This document shows positions 1-6,911 of a stretch of 64,000 nucleotides of DNA, in pieces. A program made the position numbers and the translations under genes. The stretch is from Mucilaginibacter aquaedulcis (GTDB lineage Bacteria; Bacteroidota; Bacteroidia; Sphingobacteriales; Sphingobacteriaceae), in NCBI RefSeq assembly GCF_030409325.1, contig NZ_JAUFPR010000002.1, positions 806,001 to 870,000 on the forward strand, read 5' to 3'. The notes below the pieces were generated by a model, which was not told where the DNA came from, ran no database searches, and saw nothing but the letters and a program-made list of their open reading frames with translations. Position 1 is the stretch's first letter; each line of letters starts with the position of its first letter.

Positions 1-192
1 GTAGCTTTGCTGTACAAGTGTATTTCAAAGCTTGAAGAGTCAGAAAGAATTATTATAACCATGGTACTTGATGAAGTTCCCTACCCCGAAATAGCTGATA
101 TTTCGGGCATATCAGAAGGGAACCTGAGGGTGAAAATTTATCGTATTAAACAAAAATTAACAGAATTATATAACCAGTATGAAAGACTTTGA
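1..192 (+). CDS. ECF-type RNA polymerase sigma factor, C-terminal fragment (cut by window edge)
   Basis: The frame is open from base 1, so only the last 63 residues are present. They form a sigma-70 region 4 helix-turn-helix: an acidic helix (LEESERIII), then a segment reading PYPEIADISGISEGNLRVKI, the usual form of the -35-binding helix in ECF factors. The stop codon overlaps the next gene: the membrane protein starts at 179 inside this gene. That translational coupling suggests the neighbour is a partner, possibly an anti-sigma-like protein. The subfamily cannot be told without the N-terminus. Confidence 0.85.
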   Translation, partial: VALLYKCISKLEESERIIITMVLDEVPYPEIADISGISEGNLRVKIYRIKQKLTELYNQYERL

Positions 193-769
193 TCATTTGA
201 TGTCGGTTTGGCAGGGACAGCCAAAACCAGATCAGCTTTCGGTGGATGAGGTGCTGAAGCAGGTAAAGAAGGGGATTCGCAGCATAACTACTAAGTTATA
301 CTGGAGCATAGTGGCCATGGTAGTGATAACCATATTTGCATTCATCATTACGTTTTTCCTGGCCTTTAAATCATGGGTCACCACAGTGGGCATTTTAATT
401 GTACTGATAACCATGCTCATGTATCTTTCACTCATTGTAAGGCACTACCACATTTTAAGCAAGCGCGATGCAACCCTTAATCCCTCTGAATATCTTGACA
501 GCCTCAAGGCCTACCAAAAAAACAGAACCAAGGTAATTGGCTGGTTCTATTACATATACACCCTACTCATCAGCGCCGGGCTCGCGATGTACCTGATAGA
601 ACTCCTGGAAACCGCTTCCCTCCCATTCAAACTCGTAACCTACGGCTCAACCATCATCTGGTTTTTATTTACTACCTTTTATTTAAAGCCCCGCATGTTT
701 AAAAACGAAGAGGAAAAATTAAATCTGATGATTGACAGGTTGGTTCGTTTACAGGAACAATTTGATTAG
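179..769 (+). CDS. Hypothetical membrane protein coupled to the ECF sigma factor
   Basis: This 196-residue protein has a short N-terminal cytoplasmic segment (about 1-40) and four hydrophobic stretches near residues 41-64, 67-88, 122-142 and 150-170, followed by a charged tail. It starts 14 bases before the sigma gene ends. An N-terminal cytoplasmic segment followed by membrane helices, next to an ECF sigma gene, is the architecture of anti-sigma factors, but I see no zinc-binding HxxxCxxC motif. The role is inferred from context only. Confidence 0.7.
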   Translation: MKDFDHLMSVWQGQPKPDQLSVDEVLKQVKKGIRSITTKLYWSIVAMVVITIFAFIITFFLAFKSWVTTVGILIVLITMLMYLSLIVRHYHILSKRDATLNPSEYLDSLKAYQKNRTKVIGWFYYIYTLLISAGLAMYLIELLETASLPFKLVTYGSTIIWFLFTTFYLKPRMFKNEEEKLNLMIDRLVRLQEQFD

Positions 770-786
770 TTGTTATTGATCTATCT

Positions 787-1314
787 ATGGCTGAACAAAG
801 CATTACCATAAAGCAGGCTACTATTGCTGATGCGGAAACATTACGTTTATTAAGTAAAGAAACGTTCTATCACTTTTTTGGGCTATTAAATGATAAGTCC
901 AATATGGATAGTTATGCATCTATTGCTTTTACCTCCCAAAAAATACAATCAGAACTTAATAACCCCGATTCTCGTTTTTACTTCGCTCAGCTGGGTGATC
1001 AGCTGGCCGGTTACATTAAACTAAATTTTGGTTCGGCACAAACTGAATTTCAGGATAACCACTCGCTTGAAGTTGAACGCATTTATGTTTTAGCAGAGCA
1101 TCACGGTAAACAAATTGGGCATCAGTTGCTCAACTTCGCCATACAAACGGCAATTGCTAAAGGATTTCATTATGTATGGTTAGGGGTTTGGGAACATAAT
1201 CATAAAGCTATCAGTTTTTATAAAAAACATGATTTTAAAATATTCAGCAGTCATCCGTTTATGTTAGGTGAGGATAAGCAAACTGATTTGCTGATGAAAA
1301 AAGAGATTGTCTGA
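787..1314 (+). CDS. GNAT family N-acetyltransferase
   Basis: The 175-residue protein has the GNAT fold signature: a beta strand reading LEVERIYVLAEHHGKQIGHQL, where the H-G-K-Q-I-G segment is the acetyl-CoA pyrophosphate loop (Q/RxxGxG/A). The C-terminal region WLGVWEHNHKAISFYKKHDF is typical of motif B in RimI/PaiA-like members. The substrate is unknown. The stop codon lies in the left arm of an intergenic inverted repeat (1308-1448). It is probably its own transcription unit, 17 bases after the membrane protein. Confidence 0.85.
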   Translation: MAEQSITIKQATIADAETLRLLSKETFYHFFGLLNDKSNMDSYASIAFTSQKIQSELNNPDSRFYFAQLGDQLAGYIKLNFGSAQTEFQDNHSLEVERIYVLAEHHGKQIGHQLLNFAIQTAIAKGFHYVWLGVWEHNHKAISFYKKHDFKIFSSHPFMLGEDKQTDLLMKKEIV

Positions 1315-1448
1315 ACCACCATTAAAAAGATTTAAGGATTACTTTGATTTGAAAAATGTCGTCATCTCTTATTTTATATTTTTTTTTATAACAGCATCAA
1401 GCTAAAAAATCCTATAATCTGTTAATCCCAAAAATCGCGGTTCAGACA
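1308..1448. repeat. Intergenic palindromic repeat with TGTCTGAACC ends
   Basis: TGTCTGAACC at 1308-1317 is exactly inverted as GGTTCAGACA at 1439-1448. The inside is degenerate but keeps traces of inverted symmetry (AAGGATTA near 1334 versus TAATCC near 1420). A related element with the same outer sequence lies at 45857-45920. It separates the convergent GNAT and dinB genes and could act as a weak bidirectional terminator. Confidence 0.6.
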
Positions 1449-1470
1449 AAAAATCCTGACCAAAACAAAA

Positions 1471-2655
1471 TCAATCTTTCAAAAACGGGTTAAAATTACG
1501 CGTACCTATTTCCATACCGACTGCCCGGCATACGGTTTTGTCACCATATTTGAAGTTAATGTTATCCATAGCCTGATATAGGCGTATGCGCTCTTCGTTG
1601 TCTTCAAATAAATTGATCTGGTAACTACCGCTGCACAGGTCACTTAACCTGATACCAATTAGTCGGATTGGGCGATGTTGGTTCCAGGTTTTTTTTAGCA
1701 GATTTTTAATACCGGGGATCAATATATGCTCGGCAGCTGTAAGGGGTATTTTTTGTTGCTGTGTATGAGTTTCAAAATTGGCATAACGTATTTTAATAGC
1801 CATGCACGATGATAACTTATTTTCCCGCCGTAATTTACCGGAGAGTTCTTCTGTCATTGATACAAGGATGGTTTCAAGTGTACGCTTGTCATTCACGTTA
1901 TTAGTAAACGTATGCTCTGTTGATATGGATTTACGATCAGAATATGGAACGATCTCGCTATGATCAATGCCATGAGCTTTCTCCCATAAATATTTACCTG
2001 CTTTGCCAAAAACGGCTTCCAGAAAACGAATATTAGTCTTTTGAAGATCACCAATTTTTTCAATACCGTATTGATATAGCTTCTGACAAGTACTTTCACC
2101 CAAGCCAGGGATCTTACCGATATTCAGCGGAGCTAAAAACTGCTGTTCTTCTCCATGCTTTATATATAATTGCCCGTTGGGTTTTGCCTGGTTAGTGGCC
2201 ATTTTAGCCACTGTTTTGCCTGATGCCATACCAAAAGAAATTGGCAACCCGGTTTCCCGGATAACTTTTTGACGCAGATCTGAAGCTATTTGATAACAAT
2301 CATAAAAACGCTCCATCCCTGTTAGGTCTATGTAAAATTCATCTACCGACGTTTTTTGATACAAAGGCACCGAATCATGTATGATCTTAGTTACTTCACG
2401 AGAGGCTTCTGAATACCTGCCATGAGTTCCATGTATTAAAATGGCATGCGGACAAAGCTTTAGTGCTTGCCTGGTAGGCATAGCAGAGTGCACACCATAT
2501 TTACGTGCCTCGTAACTACACGAGGCAACAACTCCCCTTTCGGCTGAACCTCCGATAATAACTGCTTTTCCGATTAGTTCAGGGTTAAATTTCCGTTCAA
2601 CCGATACAAAGAATGAGTCGAGGTCAATATGTACAATATGCCGCTTAACATCCAT
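1471..2655 (-). CDS. dinB: DNA polymerase IV (Y-family translesion polymerase)
   Basis: This error-prone polymerase bypasses DNA lesions at stalled forks. The N-terminus has the metal-binding HIDLDSFF motif (Asp11, Asp13), and the palm carries the second acidic motif SVDEFYIDL near residue 105. Fingers, thumb (helix-hairpin-helix region PGLGESTCQKL) and little-finger domains follow in order. After the little finger comes QINLF (bases 1606-1620), a match to the beta-clamp-binding consensus QL[SD]LF, then about 44 more residues. I take ATG 2655; an upstream TTG at 2661 is in frame. The upstream box CATATTTG ends 4 nt before this ATG, so the mRNA may be leaderless. The gene diverges from the 2H-phosphoesterase genes. 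Confidence 0.95.
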   Translation of the reverse strand: MDVKRHIVHIDLDSFFVSVERKFNPELIGKAVIIGGSAERGVVASCSYEARKYGVHSAMPTRQALKLCPHAILIHGTHGRYSEASREVTKIIHDSVPLYQKTSVDEFYIDLTGMERFYDCYQIASDLRQKVIRETGLPISFGMASGKTVAKMATNQAKPNGQLYIKHGEEQQFLAPLNIGKIPGLGESTCQKLYQYGIEKIGDLQKTNIRFLEAVFGKAGKYLWEKAHGIDHSEIVPYSDRKSISTEHTFTNNVNDKRTLETILVSMTEELSGKLRRENKLSSCMAIKIRYANFETHTQQQKIPLTAAEHILIPGIKNLLKKTWNQHRPIRLIGIRLSDLCSGSYQINLFEDNEERIRLYQAMDNINFKYGDKTVCRAVGMEIGTRNFNPFLKD

Positions 2656-2699
2656 GTACAAATATGAAAATAAATTTTATATTTTGCTAAAAATATTAG

Positions 2700-2707
2700 T
2701 ATTTTTG
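2700..2707 (+). promoter_or_regulatory. -7 promoter element (TATTTTTG) of the 2H-phosphoesterase genes
   Basis: TATTTTTG matches the Bacteroidota -7 consensus TAnnTTTG exactly and lies 19 bases before the ATG at 2727. The 71-base gap to dinB must hold both divergent promoters. Confidence 0.55.
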
Positions 2708-2726
2708 TTATCTAAAAACCATTGCC

Positions 2727-3344
2727 ATGTATATGTACGAAGATTATTTAAGGCTGCTCTCGCCTCCCGAGGCTGTAAAGCATGAAATTGCTCGATATAA
2801 AAAGGCATCGGCTAAATTAATTGGCAATTATAAAAGCATGGATTCGCCTGCCCATATTTCCGTACAACACCTGGAGCGCCAAAAACCATTTATGGCCGAA
2901 ACCAATGTTTCAAAATTGGAAAATAGTTTAAATGAGCTTCCTCCGATTTTACTGCATGTTGATGGGTTTAAATATTTTACTCATCTACACAGTAAAATGA
3001 CCATTTACGCTCATATCAGGATCACCCCAGCTGTTGACGATTGGTTTACCTTATTAAAGAAAAAGCTTCATATAAAAAAGACCATTATCCCTCATATAAC
3101 CATCGTCAGGGATATTCCGGAGAAGGATTTTAATTTGTTATGGCCACATTTCAAACACAAAAAACTGGTAGAGCCATTTTGGGTAAATGAGTTAAAAATG
3201 CTGAAGCGCGAATCATTTGCCCCATCACCCCAATGGTTACCTTTCAAGGTTTTTGAGTTTAAAAACCTAAAAGATATGGCTAATAGTGCCGAAAGTATTA
3301 TCAACCGGCAGGCAGCTGCCGAAAATCAAATTAATCTTTTTTAA
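2727..3344 (+). CDS. 2H phosphoesterase (2'-5' RNA ligase-like) ending in a clamp-binding-like motif
   Basis: This 205-residue protein has the two HxS/T signatures of the 2H superfamily: AHISV near residue 46 and PHITIV near residue 123. Family members hydrolyse or form 2'-5' or cyclic phosphate bonds in RNA or nucleotides; the substrate here is unknown. The last five residues are QINLF (bases 3327-3341), identical to the pentapeptide in the neighbouring DinB, at the end of an Ala/Glu-rich tail. A second 2H gene follows after 11 bases. The start could be ATG 2727 or 2733; the paralogue's N-terminus fits 2733 slightly better. Confidence 0.85.
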   Translation: MYMYEDYLRLLSPPEAVKHEIARYKKASAKLIGNYKSMDSPAHISVQHLERQKPFMAETNVSKLENSLNELPPILLHVDGFKYFTHLHSKMTIYAHIRITPAVDDWFTLLKKKLHIKKTIIPHITIVRDIPEKDFNLLWPHFKHKKLVEPFWVNELKMLKRESFAPSPQWLPFKVFEFKNLKDMANSAESIINRQAAAENQINLF

Positions 3345-3355
3345 AACTGATTACG

Positions 3356-3922
3356 ATGGATTACAAAGATTATTTGACCATTATTTCACCTCCAGAGCGT
3401 GTGGATAATAAGATCAACTTGTTCAAACGAGCATGTGGTAATAAAATAGGTAAGTATCCAAGCATGTATGCAAAAGCGCATATATCTGTTGATTTTATCA
3501 GGGACAGTATCGATCAGCAAAGCAAAAAGCCATTGATATTAAAAACATTTTATGAACTGATCGACTTTAAGATCAGGACAATACCCGTTCATGAACTTAA
3601 AATAAACGGATTTGATTTTTTTTGCCACGGCCCAAATTTCAGAACCATCTACGCATCATTGGAGATGGATGTAAAAACTGAACACTGGTTTGAGATAATT
3701 AAACAAGCCTTAAGAATAAATAAAAGACTTAAACCCCATATAACTGTGACGAGAAAGATCCCGACAGATTTTTTCAATACTTTATGGCCATATTTTCAAA
3801 ATACAGAGTATAAAGACTCTTTTGAAGCAGACTCATTACTGGTATTAGAAAAAGAAAGCGGTAACCCTTTTGACCGTTATAAAGAGTATAAAAAGCTTCC
3901 ATTCGCCAAAAAAACGATCTGA
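3356..3922 (+). CDS. Second 2H phosphoesterase, tandem paralogue
   Basis: The 188-residue product aligns along its length with the preceding protein: both begin with YxDYL..(L/I)SPPE and have AHISV and PHITV(T)R histidine motifs. It has an insert after the first motif and lacks the C-terminal QINLF, ending in a basic PFAKKTI tail. Both catalytic HxS/T pairs are kept, so it should be active. It is probably co-transcribed with the first copy (11-base gap). Unequal evolution after tandem duplication is the simplest reading. Confidence 0.82.
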   Translation: MDYKDYLTIISPPERVDNKINLFKRACGNKIGKYPSMYAKAHISVDFIRDSIDQQSKKPLILKTFYELIDFKIRTIPVHELKINGFDFFCHGPNFRTIYASLEMDVKTEHWFEIIKQALRINKRLKPHITVTRKIPTDFFNTLWPYFQNTEYKDSFEADSLLVLEKESGNPFDRYKEYKKLPFAKKTI

Positions 3923-4027
3923 TTTTAGTTGGGATTTTCCTAAATCCAAGCCAAATAACTGTTAACATTCTAAAGCATAGCTCGTTAACTTTTTTAACAA
4001 TTTATTAACCATAAACAAACCTTTTTC

Positions 4028-4035
4028 TATATTTG
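4028..4035 (+). promoter_or_regulatory. -7 promoter element (TATATTTG) of the SRP RNA gene
   Basis: TATATTTG is an exact TAnnTTTG match. Its last G lies 5 bases before the first base of the RNA stem (4040), the expected distance to a transcription start. Confidence 0.65.
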
Positions 4036-4039
4036 CCCC

Positions 4040-4140
4040 GGGGTAAGTCTTTTACGGCCAGCTCCTCTTGAACTCCCCCAGGGTGGGAACACAGCAAGGG
4101 TAGAGAGTTGAGCGGCGCGATAAAAGTAGCTTACCCTTTT
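4040..4140 (+). ncRNA. ffs: Signal recognition particle RNA (4.5S-type, small SRP RNA)
   Basis: The transcript folds into one long hairpin: GGGTAAG at 4041-4047 pairs with CTTACCC at 4130-4136, followed by TTTTA with TAAAA. The apical part reads CCCCCAGGGTGGGAACACAG and then CAAGGG, which matches the Ffh-binding region of bacterial SRP RNA (asymmetric CAGG / AGCAAGG internal loop and a short capping loop). A run of seven T residues follows the stem as a terminator. This RNA binds Ffh and guides membrane-protein ribosomes to FtsY. A minus-strand open frame across this region is spurious. Confidence 0.85.
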
Positions 4141-4227
4141 TTTATTTTCCTTATTTTTGCCGGCACGGCAAACAGGCTTAAACCGCTCTGCAGGTTTATT
4201 AGTTCTCAAAGTCTTAATTTTAATTAA

Positions 4228-5184
4228 ATGCTCGATATACTGATTATAGGTGGTGGCCCAATAGGTTTAACTTGTGGCCTCGCTGCTCAAAAGGCAGGTT
4301 TAAGTTTTGTTATTGTTGAAAAAGGCTGCCTGGTAAACTCACTGTACAATTATCCCTCAACCATGACCTTTTTCTCTACCTCTGAGAAGCTGGAAATTGG
4401 AGGAGTGCCATTCGTTACCGTTCATAACAAACCTACCCGTGCCGATGCGCTGGAGTATTATCGCAGAGTAGCATTGTCAAATCATTTACCCATTAACCTG
4501 TTTGAAGAAGTTACTAATGTTACAAAACAGGGCGACTTCTATTCTATTACAACCAGCAAAACAACTTACGAAGCTAAAAGGGTGATACTTTCAACCGGTT
4601 TTTACGATATAGCAGTTAATCTGGATATACCCGGTGAAAATTTGCCTAAGGTAAAGCACTACTACCAGGACCCTCATTATTATACCTTACAAAAAGTGGT
4701 TGTGGTGGGTTCAAGCAACTCCGCTATTGATGTAGCGCTCGAAACGTATCGTAAAGGAGCCGAGGTAACCCTGGTGGTGCGCGATAGCGAAATCAGCCAT
4801 CGGGTAAAATATTGGGTAAGGCCTGATATTATTAACCGTATTAAGGAAGGAAGCATCAAAGCTTACTTTAATTCTAACCTGGAAGCTATTCGTGAGCACG
4901 AGGTTGATATTCAGACACCAGAAGGGCCTATCACCATCTCTAATGATTTTGTTATGGCGATGACTGGCTACAAACCCAATTTCAATTTCCTGAAAAAATT
5001 GGGAATAATCCTATCCGACGAAAAATTTATCCCCCAATACAATCATGAAACCATGGAAACCAACCTGCCGGGATTATACCTGGCCGGTGTAGTTTGCGGA
5101 GGCCTGGATACCCACCTATGGTTTATTGAAAATTCACGTATACATGCTGACATAATTATTAACGACATCATAGGTAAACGCTAA
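4228..5184 (+). CDS. ypdA: YpdA family putative bacillithiol disulfide reductase
   Basis: The 318-residue protein is a pyridine-nucleotide flavoprotein: an FAD-binding GGGPIG motif at residues 8-13 and a second Rossmann motif (VVVVGSSNSAIDVAL) near 160 for NADPH. It lacks the CxxC redox pair of thioredoxin reductases, as expected for YpdA. YpdA enzymes reduce oxidised bacillithiol or similar low-molecular-weight thiols in the cytoplasm. The conserved stretch after the FAD motif (NSLYNYPSTMTFFSTSEKLE) is diagnostic. It ends in a hairpin terminator at 5200-5236. Confidence 0.88.
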   Translation: MLDILIIGGGPIGLTCGLAAQKAGLSFVIVEKGCLVNSLYNYPSTMTFFSTSEKLEIGGVPFVTVHNKPTRADALEYYRRVALSNHLPINLFEEVTNVTKQGDFYSITTSKTTYEAKRVILSTGFYDIAVNLDIPGENLPKVKHYYQDPHYYTLQKVVVVGSSNSAIDVALETYRKGAEVTLVVRDSEISHRVKYWVRPDIINRIKEGSIKAYFNSNLEAIREHEVDIQTPEGPITISNDFVMAMTGYKPNFNFLKKLGIILSDEKFIPQYNHETMETNLPGLYLAGVVCGGLDTHLWFIENSRIHADIIINDIIGKR

Positions 5185-5199
5185 ATATATTTCACATCC

Positions 5200-5236
5200 A
5201 AAGCGTCAATTAAAACCAATTGACGCTTTTTTATTT
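5200..5236 (+). terminator. Rho-independent terminator after ypdA
   Basis: AAAGCGTCAATT (5200-5211) pairs with AATTGACGCTTT (5218-5229) around a short A-rich loop, followed by a T-rich run. Confidence 0.8.
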
Positions 5237-5313
5237 TTATAGAACTATGTAATACATAATACTATTTAAAACATGTATCTTTATTAAAATTTCAAACCAT
5301 AAAATTAAAGATC

Positions 5314-5745
5314 ATGAAATCAACCCTTTTTATCCTGTTTCTGCTGGCAGTCGGCAGTACTGCATGCTTTGCTCAATGCGACAAAAACTTACGCTTAACA
5401 GCTTCAAAGACGGAACATTTGGATTCAAGTAATAACCTGGAAAGAACGGCAGATGAGCAAACAGTTATTGAGATAACCAAATCAAACATTTCTGTATTAA
5501 TTGAGGATGGAAAACAAACCTTAACCGGAGTAATAAAATCAAATGTTTGTGATTGGAAAACTCCATTCAAAGAAGGAAAGACCGTCATTAATACCACACT
5601 TAGTAATGAAAACGGCGACGGCGAAAAGGAATATACACTCACTATTGAAGGCAAAGACGGAAAAATTACGCTGCTCGCAGAAAGTGTACAAATGCCCGAC
5701 AGGAAGCTACGGCTGCCGCTTGATAAATTTGAAGAAAAAAAATAG
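5314..5745 (+). CDS. Small secreted protein of unknown function
   Basis: The 143-residue product starts with a clear signal peptide (basic MKS, then a hydrophobic core, cleavage near CFA-Q at about residue 20). The mature part is rich in Lys, Glu and Thr, looks beta-rich, and has two cysteines that could form a disulfide. I recognise no domain. It stands alone: a TATCTTTA -7-like box lies about 38 bases upstream and a strong terminator lies downstream. A 140-codon antisense frame over it is a shadow. Confidence 0.75.
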   Translation: MKSTLFILFLLAVGSTACFAQCDKNLRLTASKTEHLDSSNNLERTADEQTVIEITKSNISVLIEDGKQTLTGVIKSNVCDWKTPFKEGKTVINTTLSNENGDGEKEYTLTIEGKDGKITLLAESVQMPDRKLRLPLDKFEEKK

Positions 5746-5767
5746 CAGAAACATAAGCTGTTATAAT

Positions 5768-5822
5768 AATACAAGCATGGTGATTTACAATACAATGTAA
5801 ATCGCTATGCTTGTATTTTTAC
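5768..5822 (+). terminator. Strong hairpin terminator
   Basis: AATACAAGCAT (5768-5778) and TGATTTACA pair with TGTAAATC and ATGCTTGTATT, giving a stem of about 20 bp with a small internal loop, followed by T residues. It isolates the secreted-protein gene from the arginine operon. Confidence 0.8.
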
Positions 5823-5858
5823 TTAATATAAACTGAACATCATTAAATCATTTTTTTC

Positions 5859-5889
5859 TTGCATAAATAAAAATTAATGCGATACTTTG
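5859..5889 (+). promoter_or_regulatory. Predicted promoter of the arginine operon
   Basis: TTG at 5859-5861 (-33) is followed after 20 bases by ATACTTTG at 5882-5889, a near match to the -7 consensus TAnnTTTG. The predicted start near 5893 is about 30 bases before the leader-peptide ATG and about 270 before the first enzyme gene, leaving a long leader. Confidence 0.5.
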
Positions 5890-5923
5890 CACAAAATTAA
5901 AAACACAGTAATATCTCAAAAAA

Positions 5924-6049
5924 ATGAATTTACAAAGCTTAAATAAGCCCGCAATAAGAGCAACATTTGCTCCAGCTGCCGCTGCTTTGATTTCAACTGT
6001 TTTTTTAAGCTGCCCTTCCCGACGAAGGCCCTATATGCCAAGGGTTTGA
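5924..6049 (+). CDS. Candidate arginine-operon leader peptide (41 codons)
   Basis: An ATG-started frame of 41 codons lies alone in the long leader of the arginine operon. Near its end it reads CPSRRRPYMPRV: three consecutive Arg codons (CGA CGA AGG, 6020-6028) and another AGG at codon 40, plus an AGA at codon 12. The three Arg codons lie inside a small hairpin (CCTTC 6014-6018 with GAAGG 6024-6028). The 5' arm can instead pair with AAGGG at 6040-6044. An A/T-rich hairpin ending in TTCTTTT lies downstream (about 6076-6100). This is the layout of ribosome-mediated attenuation. The identity is inferred; no homologue was checked. Confidence 0.5.
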   Translation: MNLQSLNKPAIRATFAPAAAALISTVFLSCPSRRRPYMPRV

Positions 6050-6102
6050 ATCAATTTTCCCGCACTAAACTCTTAAAAAGAAAGTTTTTAAACTTCTTTT
6101 AA
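6013..6102 (+). promoter_or_regulatory. Possible attenuator region of the arginine operon
   Basis: Two mutually exclusive pairings share CCCTT at 6013-6017: with GAAGG at 6024-6028, or with AAGGG at 6040-6044. A third hairpin follows (GAAAGTTT / AAACTTC, about 6080-6098) with a short T-rich end. The third stem is weak and A/U-rich, so its terminator function is uncertain. Confidence 0.35.
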
Positions 6103-6163
6103 AAAAAACCATCTAATTATTCAGGCTGTTAAGCCAATTAATTTAACGGTAATATCTATTTCA

Positions 6164-6808
6164 ATGACCATACAAGATTTTGATATTAAGGTTGCTACAG
6201 CCCAACATGTAGATTATGCCCCCCAAATATGTGTTGAAATGGCCGAATCGGCTAAGGCTCGTGGTACTGGTATCGCACAGCGTTCACCCGAATATGTGGC
6301 TAATAAAATGCTCGAAGGCAAAGCCGTAATTGCACTACACAAAGATGGCACCTGGGCCGGTTTCTGTTATATAGAAACATGGAGCCATGGCGATTTTGTT
6401 GCTAATTCAGGCCTTATTGTTAATCCCCAGTTTCGTAAAGCAGGCCTGGCAAAGGCAATAAAACATAGAATATTTGAACTTTCCAGATCAAAATATCCCA
6501 ATGCCAAGATCTTTGGATTAACCACCGGATTGGCTGTAATGAAAATAAATTCTGAGCTTGGATACGAGCCTGTTACCTACTCTGAACTTACTCAGGACGA
6601 GAACTTTTGGGCTGGCTGTAAAAGCTGCGTTAACTATGATATATTAACCAGCAAGGAGCGTAAAAACTGCATGTGCACAGCCATGTTGTTTGATCCCGAA
6701 GAAAAGGCTAAACAAGACGCGGAAAAAATGAAAAGAATTACGCATAAAGCTACACTATTAGAGCGTATAGAAAATGCCATTAAAAAGCGTATTGGGCAAG
6801 ATCATTAA
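6164..6808 (+). CDS. GNAT acetyltransferase with CxxC/CxC cluster; probable N-acylglutamate synthase
   Basis: The 214-residue protein has a GNAT core with the acetyl-CoA loop FRKAGLA (residues 90-96). Beyond the core it has Cys152-x2-Cys155 and Cys169-x-Cys171, a spacing suited to a zinc site, and then a charged helical tail. It is the first gene of the arginine operon, ahead of argG, argC, argD and argF'. No argA or argJ is seen, so the likely role is acylation of glutamate, the first step. That function is inferred from position; the GNAT fold is clear from sequence. Confidence 0.75.
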   Translation: MTIQDFDIKVATAQHVDYAPQICVEMAESAKARGTGIAQRSPEYVANKMLEGKAVIALHKDGTWAGFCYIETWSHGDFVANSGLIVNPQFRKAGLAKAIKHRIFELSRSKYPNAKIFGLTTGLAVMKINSELGYEPVTYSELTQDENFWAGCKSCVNYDILTSKERKNCMCTAMLFDPEEKAKQDAEKMKRITHKATLLERIENAIKKRIGQDH

Positions 6809-6865
6809 TGGCTCAAAGGCAAACTGGACTATAATATTTTAAGAAACAAGTACATAAATTGAAAA

Positions 6866-6903
6866 GACAAAGCTTTAAGCCTTCCGCTTTTAGCTTTAAG
6901 CTC
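6866..6903. repeat. Short intergenic direct repeat (AGCTTTAAGC)
   Basis: AGCTTTAAGC occurs twice within about 40 bases in the gap before argG. Similar low-complexity repeats fill several other gaps in this window. No function is evident. Confidence 0.4.
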
Positions 6904-6911
6904 AAAAAAAG

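Noticed and set aside
4027..4209. A 60-codon minus-strand frame across the SRP RNA region
   Set aside because: It lies over a structured RNA with its own promoter and stem, has no recognisable protein features and is explained by the RNA's base composition.
5373..5795. A 140-codon Ser/Phe-rich frame antisense to the secreted protein gene
   Set aside because: The plus-strand frame has a signal peptide, promoter and terminator; the antisense frame has a composition typical of shadow frames and no domain.
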